Source: Verrucomicrobiales bacterium (GTDB lineage Bacteria > Verrucomicrobiota > Verrucomicrobiia > Verrucomicrobiales > V1-33). Taken from it: a DNA stretch of 5,618 bases. The stretch lies in contig JALRGB010000433.1 in assembly GCA_023253575.1 (NCBI GenBank), forward strand, positions 1 to 5,618, given 5' to 3'. A model generated the notes under the pieces. It searched no databases and had not been told where the DNA came from. It saw only the letters and a list, made by a program, of their open reading frames with translations. The translations under genes and the position numbers were made by a program. This document shows positions 1-5,618 of this stretch, in pieces. The stretch's first letter is position 1. Each line of letters begins with the position of its first letter.

Positions 1-332
1 ACATTGTTGATACGGGAAAAACTTTGCTGACTTTGTGGCCCTTGAATTTCTAGGCCTGGCACTTCGATTGATTCCAGTGATTCGATATTCACCTGAGGTC
101 CTTCGTAGGTGATGGCGTATTCGGCCACTTGTCCTTGAGCCACGATGGCGGGTGACAGGGTGGCGCTGACCTGTTGTGCCATCAGTCCGGATGGGGAAAA
201 AACGAGGGCGGCCAAACCGGCCGTGACGCTGGCCAGCAGCAGCCGGATCTGGTGCAGCGGGCGGCGGTGGGCGGGGGGTAGCCGCCATTTCTGGCCGGGG
301 AGCAATGCTGAAATCATCATGGAAAAATTCAT
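1..332 (-). CDS. batD: BatD-type protein, N-terminal part (cut by left edge)
   Basis: Reading leftward from the ATG at 330-332 gives 110 residues with no stop before the edge. An N-terminal segment of about 30 residues, rich in Arg, Lys and His towards its end, precedes a hydrophobic stretch (31-46) and a likely signal peptidase site after SGLMA (about residue 52). The mature part starts QQVSATLSPAIVAQGQVAEY, the style of the BatD oxygen-tolerance family, whose first domain is an immunoglobulin-like beta-sandwich. VPGLEIQGPQSQQSFSRINN fits the family pattern of a Pro-rich strand followed by Gly, polar repeats and Asn. The start lies 13 nt after the batB stop with only a weak AGG before it; the Met codons at 318-320 and 315-317 are alternatives. 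BatD proteins are usually anchored by a C-terminal helix, which would lie outside the window. The call rests on partial sequence plus position directly after batB. Confidence 0.85.
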   Translation of the reverse strand, partial: MNFSMMISALLPGQKWRLPPAHRRPLHQIRLLLASVTAGLAALVFSPSGLMAQQVSATLSPAIVAQGQVAEYAITYEGPQVNIESLESIEVPGLEIQGPQSQQSFSRINN

Positions 333-345
333 GGCCTGTCGGGGG

Positions 346-2586
346 CTACCAGTTTTTGTACGTTCCTTCGGGCATGGCCTCATCGGTCAGCGGACGGACG
401 TAATCTTCATCAGAAAGTGCTCGTAGCAGGGCCCGGGCTTCATTGCGGGAAAATCCGGTCTCCGGATTGCGCTTGCCGTCGGCGGCCTCTTGCCCGGGAG
501 AATCGGACTTTGAGCTATCGCCTTTTTGGCTGTCCCCTGGGGTGCCGCCTTTGGCTCCCAGCGGCCCCTCGCCTTCTTGCTCGCCGCGGCGTTCTTGGTC
601 ATTTCCTTCGGGGGCGGCTTGATCGCGGTCACTCGGACCTGGCCCCCCGTCGTCGCCTGACTGGTCGCCCTGACCCGGCTGGTCGCCGGGCTGCTCGCCA
701 TTTTCACCTTTTTCCCCTTCTCCTTCCGATCCGCCTTCGCCATTTTCACTGGGTTGTTCCCCTTCCCCTTCTCCTTCCTCGTCGGTTTCTTCTTCAGATT
801 CCTCGCCTTTCCCGGGTGGCCCTTGATTTCCTTCGGCTCCTGGTTGTTCGCCCTGCTGTCCTTGTTGGCCATCGTTTTTCTCACCTTCTTCTTCGCCTTT
901 TTTCTCGCCTTTTTGCTTTTTCTTTTGTTTTCCCTGTTCGATGCGCCGCTGGCGTTCTTCTTTTAATTTCGGGAGGTATTCGTTGAGCCGATCGCGGTTG
1001 ATGCGGGCATTTTCGTGATTGGGATGGACGGTGAGTGCTTCGTCGTAATGGCGGATGGCTTCCTCGACGAGGGCGATCATGGCCTTCAGGCGGTTTTTTT
1101 GTTTGGGCAGGTCCTTGGCTTTGCCGGCCAGCGCATTGCCCAGATTATAAGCGGCCTCGGCTTGCAGGCTGGTTTGAGGCGAGGCCAGGGCTTTACCGAA
1201 GGCTTCGATAGCAGCGTCATGGTCCTCGGCGCGGAACAAGCTGGCACCGCGTCCAAATTCGAGCTCGGCGGCGCGGGTGCGCGACGGCTGATCGGCCAGC
1301 GCCTGGTCAAATTTTTCGGCGACGGCCTCGTAGACTTCGCTCTTCAAGGCGCGTTGCTCGTCAGTCAACTCGCCGGGGACTTGGGTGACCGTTTCGGCTT
1401 TTTCGAATGACTGCCATGGACTCGGGCCGCGATCTTCGCGACCCGGGGTCAGGACACCGCCTTGCGCGGGGCTGGCCGACCAGCCCAGCAGGGCGCCGGC
1501 CAAGGCGATAGCAACGGCTGTTGCCCCCGTCGCTCCCGTCACCGAGGGGGTATCGTTGGAGGAGGTCCCCAAGCGGGCGGCCGCGCCCAAGCGGCGGCCG
1601 AGGCGCAGCAGCCAGGCGATCGCGAGGCACAGCAAGGCTGGGACGAGCGCCCATTGATAGCGGTCGATGGCTTGCCGTGTGTCTTTGAGCGCTGCGGTTT
1701 TGGAGCGATCCAGCTTGTTGAGGATGACATCCACGCGTTCTTTGAGGACGCTGGCTCCGCTGAGGTTCAAATACAGTCCGTTGGTTTCGCGGGCGATGCT
1801 TTCCAGCACGCCGCTCTCGAGCTTGCTGCGCACGGGTTTACCGCTGGCGTCGCGCAAATAGCCGCTTCGGTTGCGCGGATTGTCATCGGGTAACAACGAC
1901 CCTTCCTGCGTGCCCACGCCTACCGAGACGATCATGACGTTCTTCTCGAGCGCTTTGCGCGCTGCTTCGACCGCTTTTCCTTCGAGTTCATCGCCGTCGC
2001 TCAACATAATCAAAGCATGATTGGCACTGTCCGCCTTGTCAAAAATCTCCGTGGCCAGCTCGATGGCTTCCGACAAATTACTGCCACCTCGCGGAATGAG
2101 CTCGGTGTCGAACTGGCTCAGCGCCTCTAGTAAGGCTTCATGGTCAGTCGTCAGCGGAGCTTGGAGGAAAGCGCGGCCCGCAAACGCGATCAGTCCGATT
2201 TTATCTCCCGGCAAAGCCGTCACCAAGTCCTGCGCGGCCAGTTTGGCCCGCGTCAGGCGGTCCGGCGTCAGGTCAGTGGCGAGCATCGAGCGGGAGGTGT
2301 CGATGGCCACAATCAACGATCGTCCATTGCCCTTGACTTCGCGTTCGGTAAATCCCCACTGGGGACGGGCGAGGGCCGTGATCAGGAAGGCGAGGGCAGC
2401 CGCTTCAAAGAAAAAAATCATGGCCCCGCGCCCGCGCCATCCGCCCCGGCTGAGCTGGGGCAATAGCTGAGGGCCGGCGAGGCGCTGGAGCCTGCGGCGG
2501 GCTGTGCGGTCGCCGATCAGCTTGGCCAGTGCGAGGGGCGCCAGCAGCAGCAGCAGCAAAAAGGCATCAGGATTGGCGAAGGTCAT
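346..2586 (-). CDS. batB: BatB-BatC fusion: membrane VWA + TPR + acidic linker
   Basis: This 746-residue protein starts at the ATG at 2586, 73 nt after batA. Domains in order: helix 1 (8-22), basic loop, helix 2 (56-73), and a VWA domain (about 89-290) with MIDAS DTSRS (96-100), LTTD (145-148) and LSDGDE (195-200). Helix 3 (311-328) is followed by the basic RLGRRLG, then a fourth hydrophobic segment (353-372). TPR repeats at about 436-525 include FGRGASLFR, AAYNLGNALAG and IRHYDEAL..HP. A long Lys/Glu/Gln/Gly/Pro low-complexity linker (about 548-705) precedes a short tail module (706-746) ending YKNW. The VWA part corresponds to BatB and the TPR part to BatC, which are separate genes in Bacteroides. 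By the positive-inside rule both the VWA and TPR domains face outward, with only short basic loops inside. Probable partners are BatA and BatD. The stop codon lies 13 nt before the batD start. Metal-dependent binding is inferred from MIDAS; the ligand is unknown. Confidence 0.95.
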   Translation of the reverse strand: MTFANPDAFLLLLLLAPLALAKLIGDRTARRRLQRLAGPQLLPQLSRGGWRGRGAMIFFFEAAALAFLITALARPQWGFTEREVKGNGRSLIVAIDTSRSMLATDLTPDRLTRAKLAAQDLVTALPGDKIGLIAFAGRAFLQAPLTTDHEALLEALSQFDTELIPRGGSNLSEAIELATEIFDKADSANHALIMLSDGDELEGKAVEAARKALEKNVMIVSVGVGTQEGSLLPDDNPRNRSGYLRDASGKPVRSKLESGVLESIARETNGLYLNLSGASVLKERVDVILNKLDRSKTAALKDTRQAIDRYQWALVPALLCLAIAWLLRLGRRLGAAARLGTSSNDTPSVTGATGATAVAIALAGALLGWSASPAQGGVLTPGREDRGPSPWQSFEKAETVTQVPGELTDEQRALKSEVYEAVAEKFDQALADQPSRTRAAELEFGRGASLFRAEDHDAAIEAFGKALASPQTSLQAEAAYNLGNALAGKAKDLPKQKNRLKAMIALVEEAIRHYDEALTVHPNHENARINRDRLNEYLPKLKEERQRRIEQGKQKKKQKGEKKGEEEGEKNDGQQGQQGEQPGAEGNQGPPGKGEESEEETDEEGEGEGEQPSENGEGGSEGEGEKGENGEQPGDQPGQGDQSGDDGGPGPSDRDQAAPEGNDQERRGEQEGEGPLGAKGGTPGDSQKGDSSKSDSPGQEAADGKRNPETGFSRNEARALLRALSDEDYVRPLTDEAMPEGTYKNW
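690..966 (-). repeat. Strand-asymmetric tract, purine-rich on the coding strand
   Basis: The coding strand is strongly purine-rich because it encodes the Glu/Lys/Gly linker of the BatB-BatC fusion. Uninterrupted pyrimidine runs on the plus strand include 707-727 (21 nt) and 757-780 (24 nt). The second starts with a 14-nt perfect mirror repeat (757-770). The tract is low-complexity coding sequence, not a mobile or regulatory element. Confidence 0.8.
2542..2556 (-). repeat. (CTG)5 microsatellite in the first membrane helix of BatB
   Basis: Five CAG triplets on the plus strand (CTG on the coding strand) encode part of the FLLLLLLAP run in helix 1 of the BatB-BatC fusion. Slippage here would lengthen or shorten the helix in frame. 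Confidence 0.8.
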
Positions 2587-2617
2587 GGGAGTGAGGGGCG
2601 CAGCGGTTGGGGAGATG

Positions 2618-2638
2618 AAAAACGATGCCCGGTCGGGC
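2618..2638 (-). terminator. Weak terminator-like hairpin between batA and batB
   Basis: In the minus-strand transcript a short GC stem (GCCC..GGGC at 2627-2638, or an alternative 5-bp CCCGG/CCGGG pairing) is followed after four bases by five U residues (2618-2622). The stem is short and the spacing to the U tract is not ideal. If it acts at all, it would more likely attenuate batB/batD expression than end the operon. Confidence 0.2.
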
Positions 2639-2659
2639 CGGGGCGGAGGGGGAGCGGGG

Positions 2660-3721
2660 TCATGCCGGCACCTCCCGGAAGGCAGTCAGGCGCAGAGCCG
2701 CCCCGAGCAAGCCCGTGGCCAGCGCCGCCGCCACCAAGACGTGAAACATTTCGTCTACCTCCGTGCGCGTCTGACGCTTGATTTCGGTCTTTTCCATCGT
2801 GTCGATGGTCTTGAAAATCTCTTCCAACGCCCGCGTGTCCTGAGCCCGGAAAAACATCCCGTTGGTCATGGCCGCAATCTGTTTCATCAGGTCGATGTCA
2901 AATTCCTGACGCATGCCCGGAAGAAATCGGCCGGAACGGTCGGGTAGCGGAATGCGGTGCATGCCTTCAGTGCCAACGGCGATGGTGTAAATCCGCACTC
3001 CGAATGTTTGGGCCAGTCGGGCCGCATCCAGCGGGGTCAAATTACCGGAGTTGTTCGATCCATCCGTGATCAGTACGATGATTTTGCTTTTGACCTCGGT
3101 GTCGCGTCCTTCCAATCGGCGGGCGGCCGCTCCGATGGCCGACCCAATGGCGGTCCCATCTTCCACGAGGCCGATTTTGACCTGCTCACTGAGGGTGTTG
3201 AGCAGCCAGTCATGGTCCAGCGTGAGCGGACTCGGGACATACGGGCGGCCGGCAAAAGCGACTAGCCCAATCCGGTCACTGCGACGCCCCTGAATGAAAT
3301 CACGAGTGACTTTTTTCGCCGCAGACAACCGGTTGACCGTCTGATTGCCTAAAGTCATGTCCTCAATCGACATCGAGAGTGAGACGTCGATGGCGAGGAA
3401 AATTTCAATTCCGCTGGCGTCGATGGTTTCCCTCGTGCGGACGTGTTGCGGGCGGGCCATGGCGGCGATCATCAGGATGAGGGTGACGAAGGGCAGGGCT
3501 GTTGAGAGCGCGCCCATGGCGGACCGCCCGGGCTTGCTGATCTGGCGCAAGAGATGGAGCGAGGAGAAGGCCACGGCCGGGCCGGTGCCACGGGCGCCGC
3601 GCAGGAAAGCCAGTGCTGGCACGAGGAGCAGCAGCCAAAGCCAGTGTGGCTCGGCCCAGCGGCACTCAAGCAGCCACGGCCAGAGCGTGTTAAGATGGAA
3701 TGACGTCGGCTCCACGAGCAA
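2660..3721 (-). CDS. batA: BatA-type membrane-anchored VWA protein
   Basis: This 353-residue protein has the classic BatA layout: helix 1 (about 27-41), a basic loop, helix 2 (70-88) ending AMARPQ, a VWA domain (about 105-305), and a C-terminal helix (325-345). The VWA domain has a complete MIDAS: DVSLS (112-116), Thr190 in DGTAIG, and Asp220 in LITDGSNNSG. It also carries DRIGLVAFAGRPYVPSPLTLDH, closely matched in the next gene, so the two are paralogues. Basic residues between helices 1 and 2 and after helix 3 place the VWA domain outside the cytoplasm. The start is uncertain: no in-frame ATG lies near the N-terminus. TTG at 3721 gives the longest form and GTG at 3715 removes two residues; neither has a good Shine-Dalgarno. 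Either overlaps the upstream gene. The family is thought to act in an envelope complex with BatB and BatD and to be linked to aerotolerance in Bacteroides. The exact role is unproven. Confidence 0.95.
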   Translation of the reverse strand: MLVEPTSFHLNTLWPWLLECRWAEPHWLWLLLLVPALAFLRGARGTGPAVAFSSLHLLRQISKPGRSAMGALSTALPFVTLILMIAAMARPQHVRTRETIDASGIEIFLAIDVSLSMSIEDMTLGNQTVNRLSAAKKVTRDFIQGRRSDRIGLVAFAGRPYVPSPLTLDHDWLLNTLSEQVKIGLVEDGTAIGSAIGAAARRLEGRDTEVKSKIIVLITDGSNNSGNLTPLDAARLAQTFGVRIYTIAVGTEGMHRIPLPDRSGRFLPGMRQEFDIDLMKQIAAMTNGMFFRAQDTRALEEIFKTIDTMEKTEIKRQTRTEVDEMFHVLVAAALATGLLGAALRLTAFREVPA

Positions 3722-4685
3722 AAGCAGAGGGTTGGGGATGCGTGAAGGCGTCGTCCCGATGGCGGACGGCCGCCACCAAGGGCGCAGGAATGAAAGGGGG
3801 CGGTACTACCATGGCGCCCACTGCTACGGTGGCGGACAGATCGGGAGTCTGGGCGGACGAGGGAAAATCAGCCGGACTTATTTTGTCGGATTCTGTACCA
3901 GCCGTGGCGGGGTCCGCTGGCGCGGGCGGAAGCGGCGGAGGGAATGGTATCGAGGGCCGCAGTGACTCGGGTTGTGGCGGCGGTTGTGGCGGCGTACTCT
4001 GTGCTGAAGGCGCTGAGGGCGCTGAGGGCGCTGAGGGCGCTGAGCTGGAAGGCAGTGGCGGCGGGGTATGACTGGCGGCGAGCGGCGGTGGCGGCAGCGG
4101 CGGCGGCAGCGGCGGCGGAAATTGCGGTGGTGCGGTGATGGGTGGGCGGGCGAGGCTGGCCCGCACTAATTCGGTGGCGGCGAGGGCGGCGTCGATGAGC
4201 GAGGTACGTTGGTAGAGCGGCGAGCTTGCGCCGGCGAACTTCAGGGCGTCGCACTGGGTGAAGACGTCTTCGAATGGGCGCAGGAACGGGAGTGGGGGAG
4301 GGGCGCCGTGGCGGCGGTTGGCGGCGGTGGTGGTACCGAACAATTCTTCGGTGGTACGGTAGCGGGCGAGCAGGCCGTGTTGGCGTTGGAGGTATGATCG
4401 GACGGCATCGCCGACCTTCTGCCCGATTTCGGCGGCGGGCTGGGTGGCGGCGAGCGGGTGCAGGGCGGTCAGGCGTTCGTGCAAGTGATCGAGCGCGGGT
4501 TGCGGGGGCGGCGGCACGGTGTGTTGGCGCACCCGCCATTTCCACCAGAGCCAGACGGCGACGAGCAGCATGGCTCCGGCGCAGCCGCCAAAAATCCACC
4601 AGACAATCTGCTGCACTTCTTCCGGCGAGGAAAACGGCGGCGGGGTTGGCGGCGAAATGTCTTTAAGTTCGGGGAATGGCGGCAT
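3690..4685 (-). CDS. DUF4381-like membrane protein with long proline-rich tail
   Basis: This 331-residue protein starts at the ATG at 4685 and is preceded by no clear ribosome binding site. A short Pro-rich N-terminus is followed by one membrane helix at about residues 27-50, then the basic WKWRVR. The positive-inside rule places the rest in the cytoplasm. Residues 64-178 resemble the DUF4381 domain found beside BatA: VRSYLQRQHGL..RYRTTEELF (95-116), then LRPF..VF..CDALKFA (135-151), then a helix with ALAATELV. From 181 to the end the protein is low complexity: runs of PPPLPPP, four SAP triplets (215-226), then a Pro/Ala-rich stretch. The domain alone would end near residue 180, so the tail almost doubles the protein. 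Its last 26-32 nt overlap batA, which suggests translational coupling. Function is unknown; a membrane-anchored partner linking the cytoplasmic MoxR/DUF58 pair to the outward-facing VWA proteins is inference. The family name was recognised by eye; DUF4129-like is a possible alternative. Confidence 0.88.
   Translation of the reverse strand: MPPFPELKDISPPTPPPFSSPEEVQQIVWWIFGGCAGAMLLVAVWLWWKWRVRQHTVPPPPQPALDHLHERLTALHPLAATQPAAEIGQKVGDAVRSYLQRQHGLLARYRTTEELFGTTTAANRRHGAPPPLPFLRPFEDVFTQCDALKFAGASSPLYQRTSLIDAALAATELVRASLARPPITAPPQFPPPLPPPLPPPPLAASHTPPPLPSSSAPSAPSAPSAPSAQSTPPQPPPQPESLRPSIPFPPPLPPAPADPATAGTESDKISPADFPSSAQTPDLSATVAVGAMVVPPPFIPAPLVAAVRHRDDAFTHPQPSAFARGADVIPS
4002..4046 (-). repeat. 9-nt tandem repeat coding Ser-Ala-Pro
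   Basis: On the plus strand the unit CGCTGAGGG occurs three times exactly (4011-4019, 4020-4028, 4029-4037), flanked by one degenerate copy on each side (TGCTGAAGG and CGCTGAGCT). It encodes the SAP triplets in the proline-rich tail of the DUF4381-like protein. The unit is a multiple of three, so copy-number change would keep the frame and only alter tail length. Confidence 0.9.
4071..4133 (-). repeat. GGC-rich trinucleotide-like tract coding Pro/Leu runs
   Basis: The plus strand is nearly all GGC/GGT/AGC triplets here and encodes PPPLPPPLPPPP on the minus strand in the DUF4381-like protein. It is an imperfect microsatellite rather than an exact tandem array, and forms one block with the 9-nt repeat about 25 nt away. 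Confidence 0.75.
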
Positions 4686-4748
4686 TGGGAGCAGCGGGCG
4701 GCGGATCCTGACAGATGCGAAGCGTCACCGCATTCACAAAGTATTTGC

Positions 4749-4782
4749 CGGAACCGACCGAAAAGGGTGGGGGATGGTTCCG
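4749..4782 (-). other. Inverted repeat in the DUF58 to DUF4381-like gap
   Basis: CGGAACC at 4749-4755 is the exact reverse complement of GGTTCCG at 4776-4782, giving a 7-bp stem with a 20-nt loop. It lies just after the DUF58 stop codon in the largest intergenic gap (4686-4797). No U tract follows in the minus-strand transcript, so it does not look like an intrinsic terminator. An RNA processing or stability element is possible, and so is chance. I saw no convincing promoter elsewhere in this gap. Confidence 0.35.
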
Positions 4783-4797
4783 CAGGAAAAGTGATTT

Positions 4798-5618
4798 TTA
4801 ACGGCGTTTTTGGCGTTTTCGAAAGAAGGCATGCAGAGCGGGTTGAAAGTCGGTATCGGTGCGCACCGCGATTTTATCGATGGCGAGCGAGGTGCAGGCT
4901 TGGTCGATTTCCGCCTGCCAGGCGGCGCGAAGTTCGGTGTAGCGGGCGCGGACGCGGGGGTTGTGAGTATTGACGACGATTTCTTCGCCGGTTTCGGGAT
5001 CAGCGAGGCGCACGCGGCCGGCCATGGGCAATGCCTCCTGCGCTGGATCACTCAGCTGAATGGCCACCACGTCGTGACGGACGGCCGCCGTACGCAGCGA
5101 GGCGGCCAGACCTGGGAATTGAAAGTCAGACAGCAGCAAAACGAGACACCGGCGGCTGGTGTGGCGGGAAATGAGGTCGAGCGCGGACTTGGGACGGGTC
5201 GCTTGTCCGCGGGCCGGAGCATACAAAATTTCCCGGATCATCCTCAAGACCTGACGGCGGCTTTTCGCCGGTGGTAAAAACAACTCGACATCATCGCTGA
5301 ACAAAACCAACCCGCACTTGTCCTGGTTGTGAATCGCCGAAAATGCAAAAGCCGCCGCCACTCGCGCCGCCAGCATCCGCATGGATTGATCACCGCTGCC
5401 ATACAACGTGGAACCACTCACATCGACCGCCACATAAACGGTCAATTCGCGCTCCTCGACATATTTGCGAATGAAGGGAGTGCCCTGTCGCGCGGTCACA
5501 TTCCAATCGATGCTCCGGACTTCATCCCCTGACTGATACTCGCGGAAGTCGTCGAAATCGATGCCCTGTCCTTTAAAAACCGAGTGGTATTCACCGCCTG
5601 CCTTACTGCGGACAATGC
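4798..5618 (-). CDS. DUF58 family protein, VWA-like (5' end beyond the window)
   Basis: The frame stays open from the stop codon TAA at 4798-4800 to the right edge, giving 272 complete residues. An internal GTG at 5499 could be mistaken for the start, but the 39 residues before it carry the conserved DUF58 core: YHSVFKGQG, then FDDFREYQSGDEVRSIDWN, running on into TARQG..F..KYVEERE. The true start therefore lies outside, probably 15-30 codons upstream given usual family length near 290-300. The VWA-like fold follows. MIDAS motif DVSGS is at about residues 65-69 of the visible part, a likely metal-binding Thr lies in TRPKSALDL, and the second Asp in LLSDF. No membrane helix or signal peptide is visible, so a cytoplasmic protein is likely. 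DUF58 genes usually sit next to a moxR ATPase, which I would expect just upstream. The biochemical role is not established; partnership with MoxR and the Bat proteins is inferred from family context. A 112-nt gap separates it from the next gene. Confidence 0.95.
   Translation of the reverse strand, partial: IVRSKAGGEYHSVFKGQGIDFDDFREYQSGDEVRSIDWNVTARQGTPFIRKYVEERELTVYVAVDVSGSTLYGSGDQSMRMLAARVAAAFAFSAIHNQDKCGLVLFSDDVELFLPPAKSRRQVLRMIREILYAPARGQATRPKSALDLISRHTSRRCLVLLLSDFQFPGLAASLRTAAVRHDVVAIQLSDPAQEALPMAGRVRLADPETGEEIVVNTHNPRVRARYTELRAAWQAEIDQACTSLAIDKIAVRTDTDFQPALHAFFRKRQKRR

Noticed and set aside
387..884. Minus-strand 165-codon Lys-rich ORF within batB-batC, which could suggest a frameshifted basic protein
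   Set aside because: It is the shifted frame of the repetitive linker. The main frame continues without a break to the YKNW end just before batD.
417..986. Plus-strand ORFs opposite the BatB-BatC linker (417-986 and 754-966), one coding a Phe/Leu-rich, membrane-like protein
   Set aside because: They are the antisense of the Glu/Lys/Gly linker codons: GAA/AAA/AAG read backwards give Phe/Leu. No start context, and the minus-strand frame has recognised domains on both sides.
1015..1410. Plus-strand ORF of 131 codons opposite the TPR region
   Set aside because: Shadow of a GC-rich coding strand; it lies opposite a clear TPR domain and shows no recognisable family features.
3345..3965. Plus-strand 206-codon ORF opposite batA and the DUF4381-like gene tail
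   Set aside because: Antisense to two recognised frames, low-complexity Arg/Gly-rich C-terminal half, no ribosome binding site or domain.
4002..4046. Short tandem repeat considered as a CRISPR or origin iteron array
   Set aside because: Units are 9 nt without spacers and fall in frame inside a coding sequence, encoding Ser-Ala-Pro.
3868..4599. Minus-strand 243-codon ORF in another frame of the DUF4381-like gene
   Set aside because: Arg/Ala/Ser-rich product typical of a wrong frame in GC-rich DNA. The chosen frame carries the membrane helix and the TTEELF / CDALKFA motifs.
5329..5532. Internal GTG at 5499 as the start of the DUF58 protein
   Set aside because: The conserved REYQSGDEVRSIDWN block lies upstream of it in the same frame, so this Val codon is internal and the gene runs off the window.

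Overview
The window is the middle of one operon-like cluster, read entirely on the minus strand. It matches the Bat (Bacteroides aerotolerance) / MoxR-associated von Willebrand factor A (VWA) locus. In transcription order, from high to low coordinates, it holds: a DUF58 protein cut off by the right edge; a single-pass membrane protein resembling DUF4381 with a long proline-rich tail; BatA (membrane-anchored VWA); a BatB-BatC fusion (membrane VWA plus TPR plus a disordered acidic linker); and the first 110 codons of BatD, cut off by the left edge. All five reading frames are intact. Gaps are 112 nt, a 26-32 nt overlap, 73 nt and 13 nt, so co-transcription is likely. The plus strand has no credible gene; its many ORFs are shadows. 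No RNA gene, CRISPR array, IS element, attachment site or clear promoter was seen.

Organism: a GC-rich bacterium with high GC at third codon positions, weak or absent Shine-Dalgarno sequences, and the order DUF58 / DUF4381-like / BatA / BatB-TPR / BatD. This order with a fused BatB-TPR fits the Planctomycetota-Verrucomicrobiota-Chlamydiota (PVC) group, Verrucomicrobiota being my best guess. This is inference from layout and protein style, not a search result.

How the genes may work together: in this family a MoxR AAA+ ATPase, expected just beyond the right edge, is thought to act on the DUF58 and VWA proteins in a chaperone-like, metal-dependent assembly. Here the DUF58 protein looks cytoplasmic. 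The positive-inside rule puts the DUF4381-like domain in the cytoplasm, and the two VWA domains, the TPR domain and BatD on the outer face of the inner membrane. The cluster would thus span the membrane. All three VWA-type proteins keep a DxSxS metal-binding (MIDAS) motif. The physiological role of Bat systems (oxygen or stress tolerance, envelope integrity) is poorly settled, and nothing here decides it.

The system is a known type. The most interesting parts are the details: the BatB-BatC junction keeps a hydrophobic segment that looks like a former BatC signal peptide; a short ordered-looking module ending in Lys-Asn-Trp follows about 158 residues of disordered linker; the DUF4381-like protein has a repeat-built proline tail; and the BatA start lacks an ATG.
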